Part shown: positions 49,867-57,591 of the stretch, piece after piece
Position numbering within the stretch: position 1 is the stretch's first letter
Layout of the letters: each line of letters opens with the position of its first letter
NCBI GenBank assembly: GCA_045533485.1
Contig: JAZSHX010000015.1
Coordinates: 1-64,000 of the forward strand
Direction: 5' to 3'
DNA: 64,000 nt
Source: Scatosoma sp045533485
GTDB lineage: Bacteria; Bacillota; Clostridia; Christensenellales; Borkfalkiaceae
The notes under the pieces: generated by a model
Told to the model about the DNA's origin: nothing
Database searches by the model: none
What the model saw: only the letters and a program-made list of their open reading frames with translations
Position numbers and translations under genes: made by a program

Positions 49867-50625
49867 TTAAAGCATATTTTCTAAAATGAGCTTATCCGCA
49901 ACAAGCGCAATAAATTCGCTGTTGGTGGGCTTTTCTGCACCTAAATAGATACGTGCGCCAAAAATTGCGTTGATTGCATCAATTCTGCCCCTATTCCACG
50001 CTACTTCAATCGCGTGACGAATCGCCCTTTCTACTTTACTGGGCGTCGTTTGAAATTTCTTTGCGATGGACGGATACAATTCCTTGGTAACACTGTTGAT
50101 TATGTACGGATATTCAATGGTCATTTTAATACCTTCGCGTAAATATCCGTATCCTTTAATATGCGGCGGAATACCGATAGAAATGAAGATTTCACTTATC
50201 TTTTCTTCTACGGTTATCGGTTTACGTTTTTCCACCACGACATCTTTGGCAACGGGCTTGCTTTGTAACAGCTCCGTGATGCGTTCCATCGCAGTCGGGA
50301 TAGAAAACGGCTTCGATAAATAATAGGATGCACCTTCGCAAAGGGCTTTTTCAATGATATCGTCGTTTGCCAAACCAGTTGCAATAATCTTGGCCGTAGG
50401 CCAAGTTTTCTTCAGTGCGCGAATAACGGCGCAACCGTCGCTACCCTTCAAAAACATACTGACAATCAATAAATCAATTTTATTACCAAATATTTGATTG
50501 ATGCCTAAATCGCCATCATCGCCTGCAAAAATCAAATCACAGTCTTCTCGTGCATCAATCGCGTCTTTTAATTGTTGCAGTGCCGCAGGGTTACTTTCTA
50601 ATAAGATAATTTTGTTGGGTTTCAT
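49867..50625 (-). CDS. spo0A: Spo0A sporulation master regulator with altered receiver domain
   Basis: The 252-residue protein aligns with Spo0A along its whole length. The C-terminal sigma-associated DNA-binding domain is intact: GIPPHIKGYGYLREGIKM, SIAKKFQTTPSKVERAIRHA with IEVAWNRG, and KPTNSEFIALVADKL. The receiver (1-120) is eroded: position 56, the phosphorylated Asp of Bacillus Spo0A, is Ser (LLIVSMFLKGSDG), the acidic pair D10/D11 is E10/S11, and the conserved MP after the Asp is LK. K105 (LSKPF) remains. Phosphorylation at the standard site is thus impossible. AAAGGAGG precedes the ATG. The gene is monocistronic between terminator and promoter. Confidence 0.95.
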   Translation of the reverse strand: MKPNKIILLESNPAALQQLKDAIDAREDCDLIFAGDDGDLGINQIFGNKIDLLIVSMFLKGSDGCAVIRALKKTWPTAKIIATGLANDDIIEKALCEGASYYLSKPFSIPTAMERITELLQSKPVAKDVVVEKRKPITVEEKISEIFISIGIPPHIKGYGYLREGIKMTIEYPYIINSVTKELYPSIAKKFQTTPSKVERAIRHAIEVAWNRGRIDAINAIFGARIYLGAEKPTNSEFIALVADKLILENML

Positions 50626-50654
50626 AAAAAATCCCTCCTTTTATAGTACTTTAT

Positions 50655-50661
50655 TTCGTCA
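50655..50661 (-). promoter_or_regulatory. 0A-box-like site between the spo0A promoter and start
   Basis: On the - strand TGACGAA matches the Spo0A box pattern TGNCGAA. It lies about 20 bp downstream of the -10. Confidence 0.35.
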
Positions 50662-50680
50662 AAACACATTTGACAAAATC

Positions 50681-50709
50681 ATTATACTACAAAATTCGGG
50701 ATTTGTAAA
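50681..50709 (-). promoter_or_regulatory. Sigma-A promoter of spo0A
   Basis: On the - strand TTTACA (50704-50709), 17-bp spacer, TATAAT (50681-50686). Confidence 0.7.
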
Positions 50710-50770
50710 CCATTATTTTACAATAATAAGTAAAATTTTTTAGGTATTTTTGTATATTTTAAAATAACTG

Positions 50771-50787
50771 TGTCGAAAAACGTCGAA
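50771..50787 (+). promoter_or_regulatory. Two tandem 0A-box-like sites upstream of spo0A
   Basis: TGTCGAA (50771-50777), the exact 0A box, and CGTCGAA (50781-50787), one base off, are spaced one helical turn apart, about 60 bp upstream of the spo0A -35. They suggest autoregulation. Confidence 0.5.
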
Positions 50788-50807
50788 AATATAATTTATA
50801 CAACAAA

Positions 50808-52382
50808 TTAAGTAGTTTCGTCGATAAATTCGTCGTAAGTAACCTGTCTATCGTAGGTTTTGGTTTCGTTGATTTCAATTATTCTATTTGCGACGGTATT
50901 CATAAGTTCTTGGTCGTGTGAAGTGAGCAACATACCGCCTTTATAATGGCTTAAACCGTTGTTGAGTGCCGTAATCGATTCCAAGTCCAAGTGGTTGGTG
51001 GGTTCGTCGAAAATAAGGAAATTGCTGCCTTCCAGCATCATTTTTGCGAGCATACAACGCACCTTTTCACCACCGGAAAGCACTTTTGCTTGTTTAAGCG
51101 CTTCTTCGCCGGAGAACAACATTCTGCCCAACCAGCCACGCAAATATTCTTCGTAATGATCATTTGAAAATTGCGAAAGCCATTCCACAAGGTTCAAATT
51201 GCAGTTTTGGAAATATTCATTGTTGTTTTGCGGGAAATAGGAAACGGAAATAGTTTTCCCCCAACGAATCGTACCTGCATCCGGCTGTTCCTTGCCCATC
51301 AAAATGTCGTAAAGCATGGTAAGCGTCGTACTCTTGTCGGATACGATCCCGATTTTTTCGTCGTGTTGTACGGTAAAGGAAATATCTTTGAAATACCCTT
51401 CTTTGGTAAGTCCTTCCACCATCAAAATGTCGTTACCGATATCTTTTTCAAATTTGAAATCAATATACGGATATTTACGGAGCGACGGCTTGAAATCGTT
51501 AATTGTAAGCTTTTCAAGTTCTTTCTTTCTTGACGTTGCTTGACGGGATTTGGAAGCGTTAGCCGCAAAGCGCGCGATGAAATCCTGCAATTCTTTGGCA
51601 CGTTGTTCAGCTTTTTTGTTTTGTTCCTTTTGTTGACGTGCAAGCAACTGGCTGGTTTGATACCAAAAATCGTAGTTGCCGACGTACATATTAATTTTAC
51701 CAAAGTCAACGTCACAAATGTTGGTACAAACTTTGTTTAAGAAGTGACGGTTGTGCGAAACGATAATAATGGTGTTTTCAAAATCCATCAAATAATTTTC
51801 CAGCCAACGCACCGTCTTAATGTCAAGGTTGTTGGTAGGTTCGTCCAAAAGCAACACGTCGGGATCGCCGAACAGCGCTTGCGCAAGGAGAACGCGCACC
51901 TTTTGCTTTGCGTCAAGCTCGCTCATCAACGCATAGTGCATTTCTTCGCCGATATCCAAGGCGTTCAAAAGCTGCCCTGCTTGGTATTCTGCGTCGTAAC
52001 CGTTCATTTCTGCAAATTCACTTTCCAAATCCGCTGCTTTAATACCGTCTTCTTCGGAAAAATCGGGTTTAGCGTACAACGCGTCTTTTTCGTCCATTAC
52101 TTCGATTAAGCGTTTATAGCCAAGCATAACCGTACGCAAAACCGTTTCATTGTCGTACATATTTTGGTTTTGCTGCAAAACGGACATACGTTCGTTTTTG
52201 TCCAAGGAAACAAAGCCCTTTTGCGGCTCGATTTCACCCGACAATACTTTCAAAAAAGTGGATTTACCTGCGCCGTTCGCACCGATAATGCCGTAACAAT
52301 TTCCTTTTGTAAACTTTAAGTTAACGTCTTCAAATAATTTTTTACTGCCATATTGCAAAGAGACGCCCGTGACTTGTAACAT
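50808..52382 (-). CDS. ABC-F family ATP-binding protein
   Basis: The 524-residue ABC-F protein has two ABC domains and no membrane part: Walker A GANGAGKSTFLKVL and LLLDEPTNNLDI in the first; IGIVSDKSTTLTMLYD, LSGGEKVRCMLAKMML and FDEPTNHLDLESI in the second. The second Walker A is degenerate (VSDKSTT for GxxGxGKST). A Lys/Glu-rich linker joins them. Such proteins act on ribosomes (translation factors or antibiotic protection). It resembles YkpA/YbiT; subtype is uncertain. AGAGGTAG precedes 52382. Confidence 0.9.
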   Translation of the reverse strand: MLQVTGVSLQYGSKKLFEDVNLKFTKGNCYGIIGANGAGKSTFLKVLSGEIEPQKGFVSLDKNERMSVLQQNQNMYDNETVLRTVMLGYKRLIEVMDEKDALYAKPDFSEEDGIKAADLESEFAEMNGYDAEYQAGQLLNALDIGEEMHYALMSELDAKQKVRVLLAQALFGDPDVLLLDEPTNNLDIKTVRWLENYLMDFENTIIIVSHNRHFLNKVCTNICDVDFGKINMYVGNYDFWYQTSQLLARQQKEQNKKAEQRAKELQDFIARFAANASKSRQATSRKKELEKLTINDFKPSLRKYPYIDFKFEKDIGNDILMVEGLTKEGYFKDISFTVQHDEKIGIVSDKSTTLTMLYDILMGKEQPDAGTIRWGKTISVSYFPQNNNEYFQNCNLNLVEWLSQFSNDHYEEYLRGWLGRMLFSGEEALKQAKVLSGGEKVRCMLAKMMLEGSNFLIFDEPTNHLDLESITALNNGLSHYKGGMLLTSHDQELMNTVANRIIEINETKTYDRQVTYDEFIDETT

Positions 52383-52413
52383 TTTTCTACCTCTAAAATA
52401 TATTTCCTTGAAG

Positions 52414-52442
52414 ATTATACCATATAAACGTTTTTTAAGCAA
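52414..52442 (-). promoter_or_regulatory. Sigma-A promoter of the ABC-F gene
   Basis: On the - strand TTGCTT (52437-52442), 17-bp spacer, TATAAT (52414-52419). It lies inside the longer open frame from 52442, confirming the later start. Confidence 0.8.
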
Positions 52443-52466
52443 ACGTTTTACAACGCTTATACAAAA

Positions 52467-52504
52467 GAAAAGCAGCTCCTGAAAAAAATCAAGAGCGGCT
52501 TTTC
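52467..52504 (-). terminator. Terminator after acpP
   Basis: GAAAAGC.GCTC (52467-52478) pairs with GAGC.GCTTTTC (52493-52504). On the - strand the stem ends in CTTTTCTTTTG. Confidence 0.8.
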
Positions 52505-52515
52505 AACGTATTCAA

Positions 52516-52743
52516 TTATTTTACAAGTTTTTCGATTTGCGCTGCAACGTCAGCAACCGTTACAAGGTTTTCAACGTCTTCGTCGGGGATAACAACGCCG
52601 TATTCGTCTTCCAAACGGCTCAAAAGTTCCACAACATCCAAAGAGTCAGCACCCAAATCTTCTACAATCTTTGCATCGGCAACCACCTTTTCCAAGGGTA
52701 AGTTTAATGCTTCTGCAAGCATTGCTTGAATTTTTTCCAACAT
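52516..52743 (-). CDS. acpP: Acyl carrier protein
   Basis: The 75-residue acidic ACP carries growing fatty-acyl chains on 4'-phosphopantetheine at S34 in GADSLDVVEL. The start is at 52743, with GGAGG eight bases upstream; a longer frame from 52767 would add eight residues. It is a single-gene unit with promoter and terminator, separate from any fab cluster here. Confidence 0.96.
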   Translation of the reverse strand: MLEKIQAMLAEALNLPLEKVVADAKIVEDLGADSLDVVELLSRLEDEYGVVIPDEDVENLVTVADVAAQIEKLVK

Positions 52744-52788
52744 AAAAATTTCCTCCGTAATAGTCAAGTTTTTTCAACTTACCTAACA

Positions 52789-52817
52789 ATTATAGTACAA
52801 TTTTTAAATTAAGTCAA
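52789..52817 (-). promoter_or_regulatory. Strong sigma-A promoter of acpP
   Basis: On the - strand TTGACT (52812-52817), 17-bp spacer, TATAAT (52789-52794). A small AAGTT/AACTT hairpin lies in the leader near 52764-52780. Confidence 0.88.
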
Positions 52818-52825
52818 GTGTTTTG

Positions 52826-54997
52826 TCACGCTTTTTTATTACGCATCGTCAGTGCAATACGATTTTTCTTCAAATCGACGTCTTTAATGCGTACTTGCAC
52901 AACCTGCCCCACCTTCAAAACTTCCGATGGATGCTTGATATATCTATCCGTGATTTCCGAAATATGTACAAGTCCGTCTTGATGCACGCCGATATCTACG
53001 AACACACCGAAGTCGATAACGTTTCTAACTGTTCCCGTCACTTCCATACCGGGTTTCAAATCGGAAATGGACATAATATCTTTTCTAAGCATAGGCGCAG
53101 GCAACGCGTCACGGATATCACGACCAGGTTTTACAAGCTCCGTTACGATGTCGCGCATAGTGGCTTTATCAAGGTTAGATGCGCTTGCCGCTTTATCTTC
53201 ACCGTACGCCTTGATTTTTTGCTTCAAATCGTCAATCTTACGCGCGCGCACGTCTTCTTTAGTATAAGAGAACAAGGCAAGCAATTTTTCGGCTTTTTCG
53301 TAGGATTCGGGATGCACAGCGGTGTTATCCAAAATGTTATCGCCATCGTCGATACGCAAGAATCCTGCACACTGCGTATACGCTTTATCGCCCAGCTTAG
53401 GCACTTTCAAAAGCTGTTTACGCGATTTGAATTTGCCGTTCTTTTCACGATAGGCAACGATATTTTTTGCTACGGAAAGGTTTAAACCAGCTACGTATTT
53501 CAAAAGCGAATAGCTTGCTGTGTTCAAATCCACACCGACGCTGTTTACGCAATCTTCCAAAACGCCCGTAAGCACTTCGTCTAAGCGTTTTTCGTTCATA
53601 TCGTGTTGATATTGCCCAACGCCGATGGATTTAGGATCGATTTTGATAAGCTCCGCAAGCGGATCTTGCAATCTTCTTGCAATAGACACCGCGCTTCTTG
53701 CCGTAACGTCGTAATCGGGGAATTCTTCCGCGCCAAGTGCGCTAGCCGAATACACACTTGCCCCTGCTTCGTTTACGATCACGTAGCCCACTTCTCTACC
53801 CGTTTCCGCTTTAATTTCCTTGATAAGCTCACTGATAAACAGTTCACTTTCCTTGCTTGCCGTACCGTTACCGCAAGAAATGACTTCCACCTTATATTTT
53901 TGAATAAGCCCTTTTAAGATACTCTTCGCTTCCTGTGTCCTATTTTGCGGCGGCGTAGGAAAAACGACCGTTTTATCAAGCACTTTCCCCGTTGCATCCA
54001 CTACGCAAATTTTACAACCGGTACGATACGCAGGATCCCAACCCATCGTGATTTTATCCTTGATAGGCGGTTGCATCAACAACGGTTTTAAGTTGAGTTC
54101 AAACATTTTGATGGCTTGTTCACTTGCCTTTTCAAATAAATCGGCGCGAATTTCGCGTTCTACCGACGGCGCAATCAAACGTGTAAAACTGTCGCAAGCG
54201 GCATCTTTAACGATTTGAGAACTTTGATTGTTTGCTTTTAAGAACCCTGCCGCCGTGATACGTTTGGCAAATTCTTCATCTACCTGCACGGAAACCTTCA
54301 AAAATTCTTCTTTTTCTCCGCGATTTAACGCAAGCACGCGATGCGGTTTCATTTCCGCAACAGGTTCACGATAATCCGCGTACATTTCATACGTTTTCGT
54401 TTCATCCGCCGCTTCCTTGCCCTTGGCATACGAAGACACGATTTCCCCGTGATTGATATAGAAGTTACGTAATTTTTTACGCGTTACCGCATCGTCAGAG
54501 ATAATCTCCGCAAGAATATCTTTAGCCCCTTGCACTGCATCAGCAACGCTAGTCACTTCGTCGGAAAGATATTTCTTTGCTTCGCTTTCCACGTCAAACG
54601 CATCGTTTTGCAACAAAATTGCATCGGCAAACGGTTGCAAGCCCTTTGCAATAGCGACGGATGCGCGCGTTTTACGCTTTTGTTTATACGGACGGTAAAT
54701 ATCTTCCACTTCCGTAAGCGTTACTGCTTTTTGCAAGGCAACGGTAATTTCCGGCGTCATCTTGCCAAGCTGTACAATGGCAGACGAAACTTCTTCTTTG
54801 CGTTTTTCCAAATTTCGTAAATACGTTAATCTATCGTTAAGCGAACGCAACACTTGATCGTCGCAGCTGCCCGTCATTTCCTTTCTATAACGGGCGATAA
54901 ACGGAATAGTATTGCCTTCGTCAATAAGCGAGACGATATTATTCGTATGTACTTGTGATAAAGAAAATTCTTGTGCAATCGTTTGTAAAATGTCCAT
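52826..54997 (-). CDS. tex: Tex family RNA-binding transcription accessory protein
   Basis: The 723-residue Tex homologue has the N-terminal helical domain (NTIPFIARYRKEMTGSCDDQVLR), a YqgF-like RNase H fold (LDKTVVFPTPP), a helix-hairpin-helix region (NTASYSLLKYVAGLNLSVAKNIVAYREKNG, in parts) and a C-terminal S1 domain (GTVRNVIDFGVFVDIGV.QDGLVHISEI). Tex binds nucleic acids and RNA polymerase in other bacteria. AAGGAT precedes the ATG. Confidence 0.94.
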   Translation of the reverse strand: MDILQTIAQEFSLSQVHTNNIVSLIDEGNTIPFIARYRKEMTGSCDDQVLRSLNDRLTYLRNLEKRKEEVSSAIVQLGKMTPEITVALQKAVTLTEVEDIYRPYKQKRKTRASVAIAKGLQPFADAILLQNDAFDVESEAKKYLSDEVTSVADAVQGAKDILAEIISDDAVTRKKLRNFYINHGEIVSSYAKGKEAADETKTYEMYADYREPVAEMKPHRVLALNRGEKEEFLKVSVQVDEEFAKRITAAGFLKANNQSSQIVKDAACDSFTRLIAPSVEREIRADLFEKASEQAIKMFELNLKPLLMQPPIKDKITMGWDPAYRTGCKICVVDATGKVLDKTVVFPTPPQNRTQEAKSILKGLIQKYKVEVISCGNGTASKESELFISELIKEIKAETGREVGYVIVNEAGASVYSASALGAEEFPDYDVTARSAVSIARRLQDPLAELIKIDPKSIGVGQYQHDMNEKRLDEVLTGVLEDCVNSVGVDLNTASYSLLKYVAGLNLSVAKNIVAYREKNGKFKSRKQLLKVPKLGDKAYTQCAGFLRIDDGDNILDNTAVHPESYEKAEKLLALFSYTKEDVRARKIDDLKQKIKAYGEDKAASASNLDKATMRDIVTELVKPGRDIRDALPAPMLRKDIMSISDLKPGMEVTGTVRNVIDFGVFVDIGVHQDGLVHISEITDRYIKHPSEVLKVGQVVQVRIKDVDLKKNRIALTMRNKKA

Positions 54998-55029
54998 AAT
55001 GTAATCCTTATAAAATTATGTTTTTCTTG

Positions 55030-55521
55030 TTAAGCGTTTTTATAAATGCTATCCAACGCACCCCACCAAACTTCCTGATTGTATCTTGGATTTGCAGGGC
55101 TTGTTGACGGCATTTTGATATACGGAATACCGCAATCAGTATAATGCTTCTCAAATAATTGATACGCAAGCGTACCGTTTAATAAAATGCCTTGCAATTT
55201 TGCTTTTTCAAATATCGGCTTCAAATTTGCAATTTTTGCATTTTTTATGCTGCTATCCGCAGAACCGTCTATATCGCAAGCCGTTGCTATATCCCAAAGC
55301 GCAACGCCCTTTGATAATAAAAACGCGCACTTCTCTTCGTTGGTGGAAGGAATTTCGCTTTGAAAATATCCGCAAAGCATTTTCCAAAAACGATTTTGCT
55401 TGTTGCCATAATAAAAGTGGATTTCCCTGCTTTTTACCGACGGAAAACTGCCCAAAATGAGAACTTTTGAGTTCTCGTTATACACGGGCGGAAAGCCCAT
55501 TTTTTGCGGTTCTACTTTCAT
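55030..55521 (-). CDS. DNA-deoxyinosine glycosylase (UDG superfamily family 6)
   Basis: The 163-residue enzyme has the motif LILGSFPSVKSR near 25-36 and YYGNKQNRFWKML, which fit hypoxanthine-DNA glycosylases of the uracil-glycosylase superfamily, and a C-terminal MPSTSPANPRY segment. It would remove deaminated adenine from DNA. It starts just after the M16 peptidase stop (3 bp) and precedes tex. Confidence 0.85.
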   Translation of the reverse strand: MKVEPQKMGFPPVYNENSKVLILGSFPSVKSREIHFYYGNKQNRFWKMLCGYFQSEIPSTNEEKCAFLLSKGVALWDIATACDIDGSADSSIKNAKIANLKPIFEKAKLQGILLNGTLAYQLFEKHYTDCGIPYIKMPSTSPANPRYNQEVWWGALDSIYKNA

Positions 55522-55524
55522 AAA

Positions 55525-56766
55525 TTATGCAAGCGGAAAGGGTTTGTCCGTGTTACCGACAAGTGCAATCGCCTTTTGCTTTTCATCAAAAAGTTGTTTG
55601 ATTACATCGTGCGTTTGCGCATAGGTCATCGCGTTGATTTTTTCAAGCTTTTCTTGGAAATCGAATATCTTGTTAAAATGCAACAAATATTTTCCGTACA
55701 GCAGCATTTGCGAATTGCTGTTTTCGTTGCTAAAAAAGATGCTGGATTTCATTTGCTCGCGGCTACGGTTAAACTCGTCTTCGCTAATACCGTTCTTCTT
55801 GATATTTTTTACCACTTCCGTGATGGCGTCGTAAGCCTGCATTGCTTGTTTGGGATTTACGCCTGCATAAATCACCTGCGTGCCGCATTCGCGATATTGC
55901 GTTGCATACGAGTATACTGAATAAGCAAGCCCACGCTTTTCACGAACTTCTTGGAACAAACGTGAGCTCATTGAACCGCCCAAAACACTATTGATCGCGC
56001 CCACGATTTCTTCTAAATTGCTGCCGCGTGGAATAGACGGATAGCCAAGCGCAATATGCATTTGTTCAATGGGCTTTTGTTTTACCAAACTTCGTTTTTC
56101 GCTTAAAATGATAGGTGTGCGTTCTTCAAAGTTGCCTTTTTCTAAATCCCCAAAATAGCTTTCAACAAGCGCTTGCGCCGTTTGCGGATCAATACCGCCT
56201 GCAAAGGAAATTACGATGTTTTCAGGGCAATAACGCGCTTTTTTATAACGCAAAATATCTTCCACCGTGAAAGAACGCACGTTGTCCGCCGTGCCCAAAA
56301 TGTTTCTGCCGTAATTTTCTTTACCGTAGCAAGCAGACGCAAGCAAATCCAAGCACAAATCTTCAGGAGTGTCTTCGTTCATGGAAATTTCTTCGCAAAC
56401 AACGCCCTTTTCCCTTACCATTTCTTCTTCTGGAAAGGTCGAATGCAAGAATAAATCCGACAAAAGCTCAAAGCACGCCGTTGTATGTTCGGACGTACAT
56501 TTGGAATAATAGCAAGTTAAATCCTTGCCCGTAAAGGCGTTTACCTGCGCGCCTAAACGATCAAACGCATCGGAAATTTCAAAGGCGTTGCGTTTTTGCG
56601 TGCCTTTGAACTGCATATGCTCAATAAAATGCGAAATGCCGTCTTCCGCGTCCGTTTCCGCGCTTGCGCCCGTACCGACCAAAATGCCCATCGTAACGGA
56701 CATAAAGCCGTCCATTTGCTTTACAACCAAACGTAAACCGTTGTCGTACTTCTTTTCAAATACCAT
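55525..56766 (-). CDS. M16 family zinc peptidase (MlpA/YmxG-like)
   Basis: The 413-residue protein has the inverted zinc motif HxxEH as H46-F-I-E49-H50 in GISHFIEHMQFKGT and the downstream Glu region ARYCPENIVISFAGGID. Its two halves are homologous as in insulinase-family enzymes (the second half has LPS-less GLAYSVYSYATQYRECG). In Firmicutes this gene pairs with a YlxY-type deacetylase gene downstream of pnp; here only the pair is present. AAAGGGG precedes the ATG. Confidence 0.92.
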   Translation of the reverse strand: MVFEKKYDNGLRLVVKQMDGFMSVTMGILVGTGASAETDAEDGISHFIEHMQFKGTQKRNAFEISDAFDRLGAQVNAFTGKDLTCYYSKCTSEHTTACFELLSDLFLHSTFPEEEMVREKGVVCEEISMNEDTPEDLCLDLLASACYGKENYGRNILGTADNVRSFTVEDILRYKKARYCPENIVISFAGGIDPQTAQALVESYFGDLEKGNFEERTPIILSEKRSLVKQKPIEQMHIALGYPSIPRGSNLEEIVGAINSVLGGSMSSRLFQEVREKRGLAYSVYSYATQYRECGTQVIYAGVNPKQAMQAYDAITEVVKNIKKNGISEDEFNRSREQMKSSIFFSNENSNSQMLLYGKYLLHFNKIFDFQEKLEKINAMTYAQTHDVIKQLFDEKQKAIALVGNTDKPFPLA

Positions 56767-56771
56767 ATTAT

Positions 56772-57512
56772 TTATCCCCTTTCCCGTAAATTTTCCGTAA
56801 CAGTAATCACCGATAAGTTGCGGGATTCATAATTTTTTAATATATCGTCCAAAGCGTCGACGGTGGCTTGCATAGGATGCATCAAAACAAAATCGCCGCT
56901 TTGTATATTTTTTGTAGCGCGCGTATAGATAAGCGCACTGTCTTTATCACGCCAGTCAATCGTATCCCGTGACCATAAAATCGTTTTCATTTGCAGTTGC
57001 TGCGCGGCGGAAAGCGTATTGTCGCTATATGCCCCCGACGGCGGTGCGAACAAGGTGGGCTGCATCCCGATTGCTTTGTAAATAAATTGATTGCAAGTGT
57101 CTATTTCTTGTTTATTTGCCGCAAACGACAATTTCTTATGGTCCTTATGAAAATAGCCGTGATTGCCTATTTCGTGGCCTGCATCGCGAATAGCCTTTAA
57201 GCAATCTACGTTATCATCCGCCCAACAACCGCCGATAAAAAAGGTTGCTTTAGCTTGATGCTTTTCTAAAATTTCCAGCATTTCCAGCACTTCTTCTTGC
57301 CCCCAGTACACGTTAATCAGCAGGGAAACGCCGCCCGATTTTACGTTACCCGATCGGTAAAGCACCGCGTTTTCCCCGTCGACGTTCACACTGTTTTGTT
57401 GTGGAGCAAAGCATAATACGCCAACGCAAACGACCAAAAATACAAGCATTGCATTGACGATTGCCGTGATTTTCCTGGTTGACCATTGATATCCTGCCTG
57501 CTTTTTACCCAT
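56772..57512 (-). CDS. Polysaccharide deacetylase-like protein (YlxY type), catalytic Asp missing
   Basis: The 246-residue protein has a membrane anchor (about 15-36) and an extracytoplasmic NodB-like domain (60-246). Motif 1, normally TFDDG, reads INVYWG at 66-71, so both catalytic/metal Asp residues are absent. Motif 2, HGYFHKDH (118-125), keeps histidines; KATFFIGG and LMHPM are also present. YlxY-type proteins often have a modified motif 1 (recalled as NVDWG). Deacetylase activity is doubtful. GAGGTG before 57512 selects this start over 57524. Confidence 0.88.
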   Translation of the reverse strand: MGKKQAGYQWSTRKITAIVNAMLVFLVVCVGVLCFAPQQNSVNVDGENAVLYRSGNVKSGGVSLLINVYWGQEEVLEMLEILEKHQAKATFFIGGCWADDNVDCLKAIRDAGHEIGNHGYFHKDHKKLSFAANKQEIDTCNQFIYKAIGMQPTLFAPPSGAYSDNTLSAAQQLQMKTILWSRDTIDWRDKDSALIYTRATKNIQSGDFVLMHPMQATVDALDDILKNYESRNLSVITVTENLRERG

Positions 57513-57591
57513 TATACACCTCAAAAAAACGATTAGTTTATCATATTTTCATTTTTTTAAGGATATGCGTAGAGATAAATTTGCGAAGCAA

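Noticed and set aside
49843..49893. Tiny + strand frame with AGGAG downstream of the spo0A terminator
   Set aside because: Only about 11 codons, overlapping the spo0A 3' end; the ribosome-site match is likely chance.
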